DNA from: Bradyrhizobium arachidis
GTDB taxonomy: Bacteria > Pseudomonadota > Alphaproteobacteria > Rhizobiales > Xanthobacteraceae
Length of the DNA: 64,000 nt
Direction of reading: 5' to 3'
Assembly: GCF_024758505.1 (NCBI RefSeq)
Contig: NZ_CP077970.1
Location: 6,386,001-6,450,000, forward strand
Shown here: positions 1-9,034 of the stretch, piece by piece
Numbering within the stretch: the first letter of the stretch is position 1
How the letters are laid out: the number at the start of each line of letters is the position of its first letter
Position numbers and translations under genes: made by a program
Notes under the pieces: generated by a model
Seen by the model: only the letters and a program-made list of their open reading frames with translations
Told to the model about the DNA's origin: nothing
Database searches by the model: none

Positions 1-327
1 CCGCTCGGCGAGCACGCCGGCGAGCGTCGAGACGTCGAACTGGACGAGATTGGGCAGGTCGGCATCAATGACGCTCTTGAGTGCCTCGCGCATGACCGGA
101 TGATTGCGTCCGATCCCGAACACGCCAAAGCCGGACAACAGGTCGAGATAGCGCGCGCCGTCGCGGTCGTAGAGGTACTGCCCCTGGCCTTTCTGGAAGC
201 CGACGTCATACCCGATCGTCTTGAGAACGCGAACGAACTGCTCGTTCAGGTATCGCGTATGCAGAGCACTGCGCTGCGTCTGGCGGTCCGCAAATAGCTG
301 GGCTAAGTCTGGATTTGGACTGTGCAT
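1..327 (-). CDS. hpnO: HpnO aminotransferase, N-terminal part (runs off the window start)
   Basis: This is the first ~109 residues of a class III pyridoxal-phosphate aminotransferase; the rest lies to the left of the window. In hopanoid producers HpnO converts the ribosyl-derived side chain into aminobacteriohopanetriol. Reading the complement from an ATG at 327 gives MHSPNPDLAQLFADR, followed by YLYDRDGARYLDLLSGFGVFGIGRNHP. That stretch is the typical N-terminal small-domain and substrate-entry region of acetylornithine/ornithine-type aminotransferases. The gene is divergent from the DUF2147-like gene at 452 and close to hpnN, which supports HpnO over a generic aminotransferase. The PLP lysine is outside the window. 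No strong Shine-Dalgarno precedes this ATG, so the start is likely rather than certain. Confidence 0.8.
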   Translation of the reverse strand, partial: MHSPNPDLAQLFADRQTQRSALHTRYLNEQFVRVLKTIGYDVGFQKGQGQYLYDRDGARYLDLLSGFGVFGIGRNHPVMREALKSVIDADLPNLVQFDVSTLAGVLAER

Positions 328-451
328 CCGCTACATACTTCGGTTGATGGCTGTTTCGTCAACAGAAAACGATGGTTGCGGCCTTTTGCCCTTTTTCGGA
401 CCATCTTCGCAAGCACAGCTTTAGACCATGTTGCACTGCCGAGGAACTATC

Positions 452-1093
452 ATGCGTTTATCCCTTTACTCCGGAATAATACTGGCTTGTGGTTACACCT
501 GCCTGACACCGGCGCTCGCTGCCGATCCCACCGGCGACTGGCGGGTCGCCGACGGCGTCGCCAACATTCGCGTGGCGCAATGCAACGGCAGCATGTGGGG
601 CGCAGTGTCCTGGGAAAAGACCCCGGGCGGCCGCGACGAGCACAATCCTGATGTCTCGAAAAGGAGCAGGCCTAGCCTGGGCATGGCGATCCTGATCGAC
701 ATGAAGAAGAAGGCCGGCGTCGATCAATGGGAAGGCCAAGTCTATAACGCCCAGGACGGCCAGCTCTACTCCTCGACCATCACGCCCGTCGGCACCGATC
801 AGCTCGAGATCAAGGGCTGCGTGCTCGGCTTCCTGTGCGGCGGCGAGACCTGGACCCGTGTCGCCCCGCCGATCCCCTCGAGCCCCGCCAACAGCATGGC
901 CAAGGGCGCGCCGAAGACCACAGGCGCCGCGCCCAAGATGGCCGCGCCTGCTGCTCCGCCCGCCACCGGCGCCCAGAAGAGCACCGGCGCGGTTGCGAAG
1001 CCCGGCCAGAAGGGAGCCGCCGACACCGTCGGCGACATCTGCCTACTCCCTGAGATTGCGGGGTTTGCCCATGAGGGCCGGCTGAAACAATAG
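452..1093 (+). CDS. DUF2147-like exported protein beside hpnO/hpnN
   Basis: A 213-residue protein with a signal peptide (about residues 1-24, cleavage after ALA) and a globular domain of about 90 residues beginning DPTGDWRVADG. The WE, GQVYNAQDGQLYS and LEIKGC motifs are those of the small lipocalin-like DUF2147 family. The last ~75 residues are an Ala/Pro/Gly/Lys-rich low-complexity tail. The start at 452 has a GAGGA ribosome-binding site 6 nt upstream; an ATG at 428 would put residues before the signal peptide. The final 51 bp overlap the end of hpnN on the other strand. The role is unknown. Its place between hpnO and hpnN suggests, but does not show, an envelope function linked to hopanoids. 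Confidence 0.75.
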   Translation: MRLSLYSGIILACGYTCLTPALAADPTGDWRVADGVANIRVAQCNGSMWGAVSWEKTPGGRDEHNPDVSKRSRPSLGMAILIDMKKKAGVDQWEGQVYNAQDGQLYSSTITPVGTDQLEIKGCVLGFLCGGETWTRVAPPIPSSPANSMAKGAPKTTGAAPKMAAPAAPPATGAQKSTGAVAKPGQKGAADTVGDICLLPEIAGFAHEGRLKQ

Positions 1094-3631
1094 CACTGCC
1101 GCGAGCGTGGTCACGAGCGACAGCGCAAGCAGCTTGCCCATGCTCGACGTGCCGGGATGGCTCGACAGCCACAGGCTGCCGAATGCGGTCGCCGTCGTCA
1201 GCGCGCTGAAAAAGATCGCCCGCGTCAGGCTGGTTTGCAGCAGGTTTGTCCTGCCGGAGCGCCAGGCCACGACATAGTAGATCTTGAACGCGACGCCGAT
1301 GCCGAGCAGCAGCGGGAACGCGACGATGTTGGCGAAGTTGAGCGGCAGCCCGATCAACACGCAGATTTCGAGCGTGACCGCGCCTGCAACCAGAAGCGGC
1401 ACCAATGTCATCAGCACGTCGGTGATCCGCCGCAGCGTGATCCACAGCAAGAGGCCGATCACGAGGAGCGCGTAGACGCCGGCGTGGATGAACGCCTTCA
1501 CGACGGTGTCGCCGGACTTCAGGATCGACACAGGCCCGCCGATCGCGGTCGGCTCGGCGGCGAGCACGGCAGCGGCAAATTTGCGCAGCGTATCGTTGTC
1601 GTTGGGGTCGCCGCGCGGCAGCGCCTCGACGCGGATGATGCCGTCCTTGCTCTTCCACGCCGAGACGAGATCGGGCGGCAGACTGTCCAGCGTCACCGGT
1701 CCGGCCTGCATCGCATTGCGAAGCTGGTCGAACACGATCTTCATCGGCGTGACGAACACGGCTTGCGCCTTGTTGCGGGTCGCCTCGTCGGACTCGGCGA
1801 GCTTTTGCAGCGCGTCCGCAAGCCGCCGTGAAGCGACCGCGCCCGGCCCCTTGTCGCCGCCGGCGGTCCGGCGCAGGCTTTCGACCGACGACTTCAGCGC
1901 GTCGACATTCTCCTGGTCGGTCGGCTCGGCGTCGATCTGGTCCGGATTGAGCGCGGGGTTGAGCACCTTGGCTCCTTGCGCGATCAGCTTCAGCTTCGGC
2001 CCCTGGTCCGGTGGCACGAAGCTGTCGAGCGACATCACCCGCAGAACCTCCGGCAGCTTCTCGAGCTTGGCCTCGATCTGCCTGGCCTGCTCTTCGGAGT
2101 TGACCAGCACGTTGATGGCGTTGGCACCAGTGTTGGGATCCTTGCGCAGGTCGAGGAACGTCGCGATCGACTCGGCGTTCGGATTGCGCAGGTTCATCGG
2201 GTTGAAGTCGAACTTCATGAAGTAGAGCAGCGGCAGGCCTGCGAGTGCCAGAAACAGCGTGCCACCCACGATCAGCACCCGATGCGTCTCCAGGAAGCGG
2301 TCGAGCGGAGCCAGGAAGGCGTAGCCGACCGGCTCCATTTCGCCGGGCGGGTTGAGCAGCTTCAACAGCGCCGGCAGCACGGTGATGCTCGACAGAAATG
2401 CCACGAGCATACCGACGCCGGCGATCTGGCCGAGCTCGGAAATGCCCTTGTAGTCGGTCGGCATGAAGCAGAGGAATCCAGCGGCGGTAGCCATCGCCGC
2501 GAGCGACAGCGGCACGGCCGAACGTTTGGCCGCCAGCACCAGCGCACCCGAGAGATCATTGTGCTTGTAGCGCTCCGAGCGGTAGCGGACGCTGTACTGG
2601 ATACCGAAGTCGACGCCGAGACCGACGAACAGCACCGCGAATGCAATCGACAGCAGATTGAGCGAACCCACCATCATGAGACCGGCCGCGGTGGTGATCG
2701 CAAGCCCGACGAACAGATTGACGAACACCGCGAAGATGATCTTCGACGAATGCAGCGCCAACCACAAGATCAGCAGCACGACGACGACGGTGCCGATGCC
2801 GTTGACGACCGCGCCCTCCTGGACGGTGGCGTATTCCTCGTTTGCGATCGGCACCGGTCCGGTGAGGCGCACGCGCGCCTGGTACTTGCCGGCAAAGTCC
2901 AGTTCAGTCGCCGCTTTCCGGATCGCGTCGGTCGCACCCTTGCCGGGCTCGAGCGCGTTGTAATCGAGGACCGGCTTGAACTCGATGAAGGCCCGCTTGT
3001 CGGACGCTTCGAGCGGCTTGTCGCTGACGAGCTCGCGCCAGGAGAAGGTCGCGTTGCCCTTCTTCAGCACGGTCTCGACCGTCTGGGCGATCAGGTTGAA
3101 GGGACGCTCGGTGTTGTCGAGCTTGACCTGGCCGCGCTTGACGCCGGCAAGCCCTGTCTCCAGCGCGCCGGTCAGGCCACGGATCGACGGATCGCCCGCC
3201 ATGATCTCGATCAGGGGAGCTGCGGATTCGAACTGGCTGGTGATCTTGCCGACCTCTTCCGTCGGCAGGAACAGAAGTCCGTTCTTCTCGAAGAACTCGC
3301 CGCTGCCGAGCTGCTGCATCGACTGGAAGTTCGTCTTGTCGTCCTTCAGCTTGGCAAAGAGCGCGTCGGCGGCCGAATTGGTCAGCTCCGGCGTGGCGGC
3401 CTCGACGACGGCGAGAATCGTCGCGTCGCGGTCGAAGGCGCGGTCAAAAAGCTGGTCGCGCTGGCGCCAGTCGAGGTTCTGGGCGATCAGCGAATTGATG
3501 TCGGTATTGATGGCGAAGTGGCGCGCCGCATAGTAGCCCGCCGCGATCGACAGCAGGAGCCCGAGGACAACAACGAGGGTGGCAAACCGGGTGCAGGCCC
3601 TGACGATCGCAACGACTATACTTTGCAGCAC
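1043..3631 (-). CDS. hpnN: HpnN, hopanoid transporter of the RND/MMPL superfamily
   Basis: An 862-residue inner-membrane protein proposed to move hopanoids from the cytoplasmic to the outer membrane. The layout is the duplicated RND plan: one membrane helix at about 14-34, a long periplasmic domain to about 265, and a helix bundle at about 270-430 containing the GLGVDFGIQYSVRYR segment typical of MMPL pumps. A further helix near 455, a second periplasmic domain, and a last helix bundle from about 725 to 855 follow. Length and order match HpnN of other hopanoid producers. The frame opens with GTG at 3631 after an A/G-rich AGAAAGAAAAG stretch. Context: hpnO upstream, and ispH-hpnH divergent across a 451-bp gap. 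The 3' end overlaps the DUF2147-like gene by 51 bp. Confidence 0.9.
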   Translation of the reverse strand: MLQSIVVAIVRACTRFATLVVVLGLLLSIAAGYYAARHFAINTDINSLIAQNLDWRQRDQLFDRAFDRDATILAVVEAATPELTNSAADALFAKLKDDKTNFQSMQQLGSGEFFEKNGLLFLPTEEVGKITSQFESAAPLIEIMAGDPSIRGLTGALETGLAGVKRGQVKLDNTERPFNLIAQTVETVLKKGNATFSWRELVSDKPLEASDKRAFIEFKPVLDYNALEPGKGATDAIRKAATELDFAGKYQARVRLTGPVPIANEEYATVQEGAVVNGIGTVVVVLLILWLALHSSKIIFAVFVNLFVGLAITTAAGLMMVGSLNLLSIAFAVLFVGLGVDFGIQYSVRYRSERYKHNDLSGALVLAAKRSAVPLSLAAMATAAGFLCFMPTDYKGISELGQIAGVGMLVAFLSSITVLPALLKLLNPPGEMEPVGYAFLAPLDRFLETHRVLIVGGTLFLALAGLPLLYFMKFDFNPMNLRNPNAESIATFLDLRKDPNTGANAINVLVNSEEQARQIEAKLEKLPEVLRVMSLDSFVPPDQGPKLKLIAQGAKVLNPALNPDQIDAEPTDQENVDALKSSVESLRRTAGGDKGPGAVASRRLADALQKLAESDEATRNKAQAVFVTPMKIVFDQLRNAMQAGPVTLDSLPPDLVSAWKSKDGIIRVEALPRGDPNDNDTLRKFAAAVLAAEPTAIGGPVSILKSGDTVVKAFIHAGVYALLVIGLLLWITLRRITDVLMTLVPLLVAGAVTLEICVLIGLPLNFANIVAFPLLLGIGVAFKIYYVVAWRSGRTNLLQTSLTRAIFFSALTTATAFGSLWLSSHPGTSSMGKLLALSLVTTLAAVLLFQPALMGKPRNLRE

Positions 3632-4082
3632 ATCTTTTCTTTCTAGCGTTAACAGCTTGCCGGAAACGCCCGCTCTTTATCGGAGTTCCCAGGCGAAACC
3701 TATTGCTGTTTTGGGTGGTTCTAGCCCGGTGAAGGTTCGAGGAAATTGAGGAAGAACATGGCAAAACCACGCGTCGGGCCGGTATAGCCCCCCACTTGAG
3801 GCCGTAAAGTGACGAACCGGTGAGACACTTGGCCTTGCGGCTTTTGCTTACTATATTACCGCACAAGAGACTCGGTCGGGAACCCGAAAGCGCCTACGGC
3901 CTTTCCTCCGGACCGATTTTTTGACACAAAGCCCGGTATCTCCGTGCGCTTGGGTCCAAGGGGACTGCGGCGGAACCGCCCGCGGGAAACCAATGGTGCG
4001 GATATTGCAACTCATTGGTAAGTACCGGGGTGCCTCCGGGGACAACTGAACGAATTGGTGCAACTTGCGTGATGGGCGTCCA
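3632..4082. other. Non-coding gap between hpnN and ispH
   Basis: A 451-bp gap between divergent genes that must hold both promoters. A TTGACA hexamer lies at 3921-3926 on the plus strand, but no convincing -10 stands 16-18 bp from it. Short open frames here have no family resemblance and look like noise. Confidence 0.5.
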
Positions 4083-5009
4083 ATGGAAGTTTATCTAGCG
4101 CAGCCGCGCGGCTTTTGCGCCGGCGTGGTGCGTGCGATCGAGATCGTGGAACGGGCGCTGGAGAAGTACGGCCCGCCGGTCTACGTGCGCCACGAGATCG
4201 TGCACAACAAATACGTCGTCGAGAGCCTGAAGAACAAGGGCGCGATCTTCGTCGAGGACCTGTCCGAAGTGCCGCCGATGGCCGTGACCGTGTTCAGCGC
4301 CCATGGCGTGGCGCGCAGCGTCGAGGAAGAGGCCGCCGCGCGCAACCTGCCCGTACTGAATGCCACCTGCCCCCTGGTCACGAAAGTTCACAATCAGGGG
4401 AAGCGCTACATGTCGAAAGGCCGCGTCCTGATCCTGATCGGGCATGCCGGCCACCCCGAGGTCGAGGGCACCATGGGCCAGGTACCGGGCCCGGTGCTGC
4501 TGGTGCAGAACGTCGAGGACGTCAAGGCGTTAACGCTCCCGGAGGACGCCCCGGCGGCTTACATTACCCAGACCACGCTGTCCGTCGACGACACCAAGGA
4601 CATTATTGCGGCCCTGAAGGCCCGTTTTACAGATATTCAAGGCCCGGACATCCGGGATATCTGCTATGCGACACAGAACCGCCAATCTGCGGTAAGGGAT
4701 TTGAGCAAGCTGGTCGATCTGATTTTGGTGGTGGGCGCCGCCAATAGTTCGAATTCGAACCGGCTCCGCGAAATCGGCACTGAGGCCGGCGTCGCGAGCT
4801 ATCTGATCGCCGATGGCAGCAAGCTCAATCCGGAGTGGTTGAAAGGCGTCAAGACCGTCGGCATCACGGCCGGCGCCTCGGCGCCTGAAGTTCTCGTGGA
4901 TGACGTGATTGAGGCCCTGCGACGGATCGGACCGGTCACGGTCTCGGTGCTCCCGGGCCGCGAGGAGAACATCGAATTCCGGCTTCCGGCAGAACTCGCC
5001 GCAAGCTGA
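4083..5009 (+). CDS. ispH: 4-hydroxy-3-methylbut-2-enyl diphosphate reductase (IspH/LytB)
   Basis: The last enzyme of the MEP isoprenoid pathway. It reduces HMBPP to IPP and DMAPP with a [4Fe-4S] cluster in the cytoplasm. The 308-residue product has the three expected cysteine contexts: PRGFCAGV (Cys12), [11 protein letters not shown] and [10 protein letters not shown]. It also has the HEIVHN and SSNSNRLRE substrate-binding motifs. The ATG at 4083 gives the canonical [12 protein letters not shown] start; a TTG at 4065 would add six residues. It is 35 bp upstream of hpnH on the same strand, so one transcript probably couples isoprenoid precursor supply to hopanoid elongation. Alphaproteobacteria often have a second ispH elsewhere; this copy appears dedicated to the hopanoid locus. 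Confidence 0.95.
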   Translation: MEVYLAQPRGFCAGVVRAIEIVERALEKYGPPVYVRHEIVHNKYVVESLKNKGAIFVEDLSEVPPMAVTVFSAHGVARSVEEEAAARNLPVLNATCPLVTKVHNQGKRYMSKGRVLILIGHAGHPEVEGTMGQVPGPVLLVQNVEDVKALTLPEDAPAAYITQTTLSVDDTKDIIAALKARFTDIQGPDIRDICYATQNRQSAVRDLSKLVDLILVVGAANSSNSNRLREIGTEAGVASYLIADGSKLNPEWLKGVKTVGITAGASAPEVLVDDVIEALRRIGPVTVSVLPGREENIEFRLPAELAAS

Positions 5010-5044
5010 CCTACCTGAATTCCAAGCCCAGAAAGAAACGTGTA

Positions 5045-6193
5045 ATGGCTATACCCTTCTTCAAGGAAATGCGTATTGGCGGCTATTTGCTCAAGCAGAA
5101 ACTGCTTGGCCGCAAACGCTATCCGCTCGTGTTGATGCTGGAGCCGCTGTTTCGCTGCAATCTCGCTTGCGTCGGCTGCGGCAAGATCGACTATCCGGAC
5201 GCGATCCTCAACCGCCGGATGACGGCGCAGGAGTGTTGGGACGCCGCCGACGAGTGCGGCGCGCCGATGGTCGCCATCCCCGGCGGCGAACCGCTGATTC
5301 ACAAGGAGATCGGCGAGATCGTGCGCGGCCTCGTCGAACGCAAGAAGTTCGTCTCGCTCTGCACCAACGCGCTGCTGCTCGAGAAGAAGCTCGACCTGTT
5401 CGAGCCCTCGCCCTACCTGTTCTTCTCGGTGCATCTCGACGGCTTGAAGGACCACCACGACAAGGCCGTGTCGCAGAAGGGCGTGTTCGACCGCGCCGTC
5501 TCCGCGATCAAGGCCGCGAAGGCGCGTGGCTTCACCGTCAACGTCAACGCGACGATCTTCGACGGCCATCCGGCCGAAGAGATCGCAAAATTCCTCGACC
5601 TCACCGTCGAACTCGGCGTCGGCGTGTCGATGTCACCGGGCTACGCCTATGAGCGTGCGCCGGACCAGGAGCACTTCCTCAACCGCACCAAGACCAAAAA
5701 ACTGTTCCGCGACGTCTTTGCGCTCGGCAAGGGCAAGAAGTGGAATTTCATGCATTCCGGCCTGTTCCTGGACTTCCTCGCCGGCAACCAGGAATACGAG
5801 TGCACGCCCTGGGGCATGCCCGCCCGCAACATTTTTGGCTGGCAGAAGCCCTGCTATCTGCTCGGTGAAGGCTATGCAAAAACCTTCAAGGAGCTGATGG
5901 ACACCACCGACTGGGATTCCTACGGCACCGGCAAGTACGAGAAGTGCGCCGACTGTATGGCCCATTGCGGCTACGAGCCGACGGCTGCGACCGCGGCGCT
6001 GACCAACCCGCTGAAGGCGGCGTGGGTGTCGCTCCGTGGCGTCAAGACCTCTGGCCCGATGGCGCCAGAGATCGACCTCACCAAGCAGCGCCCGGCGCAG
6101 TACATCTTCTCGGAGCAGGTGCAGAAGAAGCTCTCCGAGATCCGCCGCGACGAGGCCGAGGCTGCGCAACAGAAGGCCTCGACCGCCGCCTGA
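5045..6193 (+). CDS. hpnH: HpnH, radical SAM adenosylhopane synthase
   Basis: A 382-residue radical SAM enzyme that adds the 5'-deoxyadenosyl group to diploptene, the first step in making C35 bacteriohopanepolyols. The cluster-binding CX3CX2C motif is RCNLACVGCG, with Cys38, Cys42 and Cys45. The PGGEPLIH glycine motif for SAM follows about 50 residues later. A cysteine-rich C-terminal region (ECTPWG, KPCYLLGEGY, CADCMAHCGYEPTA) is typical of the HpnH/SPASM-like subgroup. It lies 35 bp after ispH and ends 25 bp before a strong terminator. The HpnG gene, which acts on the HpnH product, is convergent next door. Confidence 0.95.
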   Translation: MAIPFFKEMRIGGYLLKQKLLGRKRYPLVLMLEPLFRCNLACVGCGKIDYPDAILNRRMTAQECWDAADECGAPMVAIPGGEPLIHKEIGEIVRGLVERKKFVSLCTNALLLEKKLDLFEPSPYLFFSVHLDGLKDHHDKAVSQKGVFDRAVSAIKAAKARGFTVNVNATIFDGHPAEEIAKFLDLTVELGVGVSMSPGYAYERAPDQEHFLNRTKTKKLFRDVFALGKGKKWNFMHSGLFLDFLAGNQEYECTPWGMPARNIFGWQKPCYLLGEGYAKTFKELMDTTDWDSYGTGKYEKCADCMAHCGYEPTAATAALTNPLKAAWVSLRGVKTSGPMAPEIDLTKQRPAQYIFSEQVQKKLSEIRRDEAEAAQQKASTAA

Positions 6194-6217
6194 CGCTTTC
6201 AGGCACGCTCAAAAAGC

Positions 6218-6250
6218 AAAGGCCCGATCGCCTGGCGATCGGGCCTTTTT
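6218..6250 (+). terminator. Rho-independent terminator after hpnH
   Basis: A 13-bp stem (AAAGGCCCGATCG paired with CGATCGGGCCTTT), a 5-nt loop and a T-run ending at 6250. It lies between convergent hpnH and hpnG and has A residues on the other side, so it may stop transcription in both directions. Confidence 0.9.
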
Positions 6251-6273
6251 GTTGTCCAGCGTGCTCGAAAATC

Positions 6274-7008
6274 TCAAGCCGTCTCGGGGATCAGCCCTTC
6301 GTCGCCGACGAGATAGTCGCGGCAGCCGCGCAAGCTACGCAGCGCGCGGTTGAAATCGATGCCGGTCGAGACCAAAGCGCTCAGCGTGGTCGGATTGCGC
6401 GCGACGCCGCGCAGGACGGTTGCGACGTCGATCTTGCCGTTGGGCTTGATCGCGGCACGCGCCAGTGCCGGCAGCGCACGGTGGGCGGGATCGCTGATCA
6501 CACGGATGGCGGCAAAGGGCAGCCCCGCCTCGGCCGCGTAGGCCGCCGCGATGTGGCTTTCCATGTCGACGGCCGCGGCCCCCGTCTCCGAGTGGAGCGC
6601 CGCCTTGCAGGAGCGGCGCATGACCACTTCCTCGGCGCCGGCAAGGCTGCCGCGGACGACGCGGCGGCGGCCGGAGGTGAGCTTGTCGATGAGGTCGTCG
6701 CCGAGCGCCAGACCAGCGGCCCAGCGGGCGTCGCCTGCCAGGACTTCGGTGGCGACCACGACGTCGCCCGAGCGCAGGCTGGGATCGAGCCCCCCGGCGA
6801 CGCCAAAGGAGATCACGCCCCGAACGGTCTCGGGGTCCACCACGGTCAGGAGCGAGCGCAATTGCGTCGGGCTGCTGGACGAGCAGATGACGGCCATTCC
6901 GGGCCCCGCCGCGATGCGGGCCTCCTGAACCAGGCCGGTCACAATGAGTATCGGCCGCAGGTCGATTTCATTACCTGCGGTAAAATAGTCCCCCGTCCCC
7001 AAAGTCAC
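6274..7008 (-). CDS. hpnG: HpnG, hopanoid-associated nucleoside phosphorylase
   Basis: A 244-residue member of the purine/uridine phosphorylase superfamily. HpnG releases adenine from adenosylhopane, giving a ribosylhopane intermediate. Visible family features are the glycine-rich GVISFGVAGGLDPSL segment, the GAAAVDMESHIAAAYAAEAG nucleoside-binding motif and AAIRVISDPAHR near the C-terminus. No ATG precedes the conserved core. The best start is GTG at 7008, which overlaps the shc stop codon by 4 nt and sits behind a purine-rich GGGGTCGGA. This is therefore the last gene of the hpnCDE-shc-hpnG operon, translationally coupled to shc, and it runs toward the hpnH terminator. Confidence 0.9.
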   Translation of the reverse strand: MTLGTGDYFTAGNEIDLRPILIVTGLVQEARIAAGPGMAVICSSSSPTQLRSLLTVVDPETVRGVISFGVAGGLDPSLRSGDVVVATEVLAGDARWAAGLALGDDLIDKLTSGRRRVVRGSLAGAEEVVMRRSCKAALHSETGAAAVDMESHIAAAYAAEAGLPFAAIRVISDPAHRALPALARAAIKPNGKIDVATVLRGVARNPTTLSALVSTGIDFNRALRSLRGCRDYLVGDEGLIPETA

Positions 7009-8963
7009 ATTCCGACCCCTACCACCCTGCTGTTGGTGTTCCTCAAGTTCCGGTACCGCGCCAGCGCCCACAGCGGAAAGAACTTCGGGTAACCATGATA
7101 GCGTAGATAAAACACGCGGGGGAAGCCTGTAGCGGTATAGCGCTGCTCGTCCCACAGCCCTTTTTGGTTCTGTGTTGCAATCAGGTACTCCACCCCACGG
7201 GCGACCGAGGGATGATCCACCTCGCCCGCCGCCATCAGGGCAAGCAAAGCCCATGCCGTTTGCGAGGCCGTCGAGGGCGCGGCCTCCCAGCCCTTGTAAT
7301 CCAGCCGGTAGCTGACGGCGTCCTCGCCCCAGCCGCCGTCCTTGTTCTGAATCGAGACCAGCCAGTCGGCCGCCTTCCGAATCATCGGATCCTTGTGGTC
7401 GACCCCGGCCATGTTCAGCGAGCACAGCACCGACCAGGTGCCGTAGACGAAATTCATGCCCCAGCGGCCGTACCAGGAGCCCTCCGGGTGCTGGGTCTTG
7501 CGCAGATAGGCGATCCCGGCCGCGACAGCCTTGTTGTTCGCCTGGGTCTGGCCGAGCTGGGCCAGCATCGAGACGCAGCGCGCGGTGACGTCCTCGGTCG
7601 GCGGGTCGAGCAGCGCACCGTGGTCCGAGAACGGGATGTTGTTCAAATAATATTCGAGGTTGTTCACGTCGAAGGCAGCCCAGCCGCCGTCGTCGCTCTG
7701 CATGCCCTCGATCCACTCGCGGCCGCGGTCGATCGCAGCGTCGTAGCCGGCCGTGCCGTGCTCCCGGCGCATGCGGTCCATCGACATGACAACCACGGCG
7801 GTGTCGTCGAGATCGGGATAATGGGCGTTGTTGTACTGGAAGGCCCAGCCGCCCGGGCGCGTCTCGGGCCGCTTCGCTGCCCAGTCGCCCTTCACGTCGA
7901 GCACCTGCTTCGGGATCAGCCAGTCGAGGCCCTGCTTGGTGGCCGCCACGGCTTGCGGGCCGCCTGCCTCGAGCAGCGCGTGGGCGGTCAGCGTCGTATC
8001 CCACACCGGCGAGACGCAGGGCTGGCAATAGGCTTCCTCGTCCTTGATCACGAGCAGCTTGTCGATGCCCCGGCGCGTGATCGCGCGCGGCGGGAAATTC
8101 TCGTCCTTGCCGAGCGCGTCGTACATCATGACGATGTTGGCCATCGGCGGATAGATCGCGCCCATGCCGTCCTCGCCGTTCAGCCGCTCCTCGGTGAAGG
8201 CGAGCGCAGCGTCGATCGCGCGCTTGCGCAGGCTCTTCGGAAACAACGGCTCGACGGCGCGCAGGATCTTGTCGAGCGCGCGGAACAGCACGAACCAGCC
8301 CATGCTCTGGTGCGGCGCCTTGGCGGTCATGCCGATCGAGCGCGGATCCTGCAGGAACAGTTCGTCGATGCCGACGCCCTTCGGATTACGCGCGAGCGGC
8401 TTCAGCGCCGCCAGCACCATCAGCGGCACGATGGTGGTACGCGCCCAGTAGGAAATCTTGTTGAGATGGAACGGCGACCAGAACGGCAGCAGCATGATCT
8501 CGATCGGCAGCACCGGCACGGCCCGCCAGGTCACGACGCCGTACATCGCGAGCGTGAAGCGCGTGAAGACGTTGCTGTTGATCGCGCCGCCACGGGAGCG
8601 GATCGCTTCGCGCGCCCGCACCATATGCGGCGCGTCGACGGAGTCGCCGATCATCTTGAGCGCGAAATAGGCCTTCACGCTCGCGCTCATGTCGAAGGCG
8701 CCGTCATGCACCAGCGGCCAGCCGCCATGGGCGCCCTGCACGCGCCGCAGATAGTTGCCGATCTTGGCCTCGAGTGCGGCATCGACCGGCTCGGCGAGAT
8801 GATGCCGCAGCAGGATGTATTCGGCAGGAATCGTGCAGTCGGCCTCGAGCTCGAACACCCAATGGCCGTCGGGCTGCTGGAAGCCGAGCAACCCTTGCGT
8901 TGCCGACGCAATGCTCGATTCCAAGACTTCGCGGTTGCTCGCGCTCTTGTTGACCGAATGCAT
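7005..8963 (-). CDS. shc: Squalene-hopene cyclase (Shc/HpnF)
   Basis: A 652-residue monotopic membrane enzyme that cyclises squalene to hopene and hopanol. The catalytic acid motif DXDD is present as DLDD at residues 384-387 (HYPDLDDTAVV). Several QW repeats are visible, for example QQPDGHWVFELEADCT at the N-terminus, QSDDGGWAAFD, HPEGSWYGRWGMNFVYGTW and QNKDGGWGEDAVSY. Length matches bacterial cyclases. It is preceded by hpnE (71-bp gap) and overlaps hpnG by 4 nt. Bradyrhizobium cyclases are known to give mixed triterpenoid products; product range cannot be read from the sequence. Confidence 0.97.
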   Translation of the reverse strand: MHSVNKSASNREVLESSIASATQGLLGFQQPDGHWVFELEADCTIPAEYILLRHHLAEPVDAALEAKIGNYLRRVQGAHGGWPLVHDGAFDMSASVKAYFALKMIGDSVDAPHMVRAREAIRSRGGAINSNVFTRFTLAMYGVVTWRAVPVLPIEIMLLPFWSPFHLNKISYWARTTIVPLMVLAALKPLARNPKGVGIDELFLQDPRSIGMTAKAPHQSMGWFVLFRALDKILRAVEPLFPKSLRKRAIDAALAFTEERLNGEDGMGAIYPPMANIVMMYDALGKDENFPPRAITRRGIDKLLVIKDEEAYCQPCVSPVWDTTLTAHALLEAGGPQAVAATKQGLDWLIPKQVLDVKGDWAAKRPETRPGGWAFQYNNAHYPDLDDTAVVVMSMDRMRREHGTAGYDAAIDRGREWIEGMQSDDGGWAAFDVNNLEYYLNNIPFSDHGALLDPPTEDVTARCVSMLAQLGQTQANNKAVAAGIAYLRKTQHPEGSWYGRWGMNFVYGTWSVLCSLNMAGVDHKDPMIRKAADWLVSIQNKDGGWGEDAVSYRLDYKGWEAAPSTASQTAWALLALMAAGEVDHPSVARGVEYLIATQNQKGLWDEQRYTATGFPRVFYLRYHGYPKFFPLWALARYRNLRNTNSRVVGVGM

Positions 8964-9034
8964 CTGGTTCGTTCTCTCTGATCTCTTTCCGAATTGAAAA
9001 CCGGCGATCTGTGCCGGGACGATTGGCCCGCTTT

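Noticed and set aside
1976..3646. Long antisense frame across hpnN (556 codons, plus strand)
   Set aside because: It has Arg/Gln/Asp-rich, family-less sequence, as expected for the shadow frame of a high-GC gene. The hpnN reading has clear RND domains.
3851..4063. 70-codon frame on the minus strand between hpnN and ispH
   Set aside because: No ribosome-binding site or recognisable composition; it lies in the expected promoter region.
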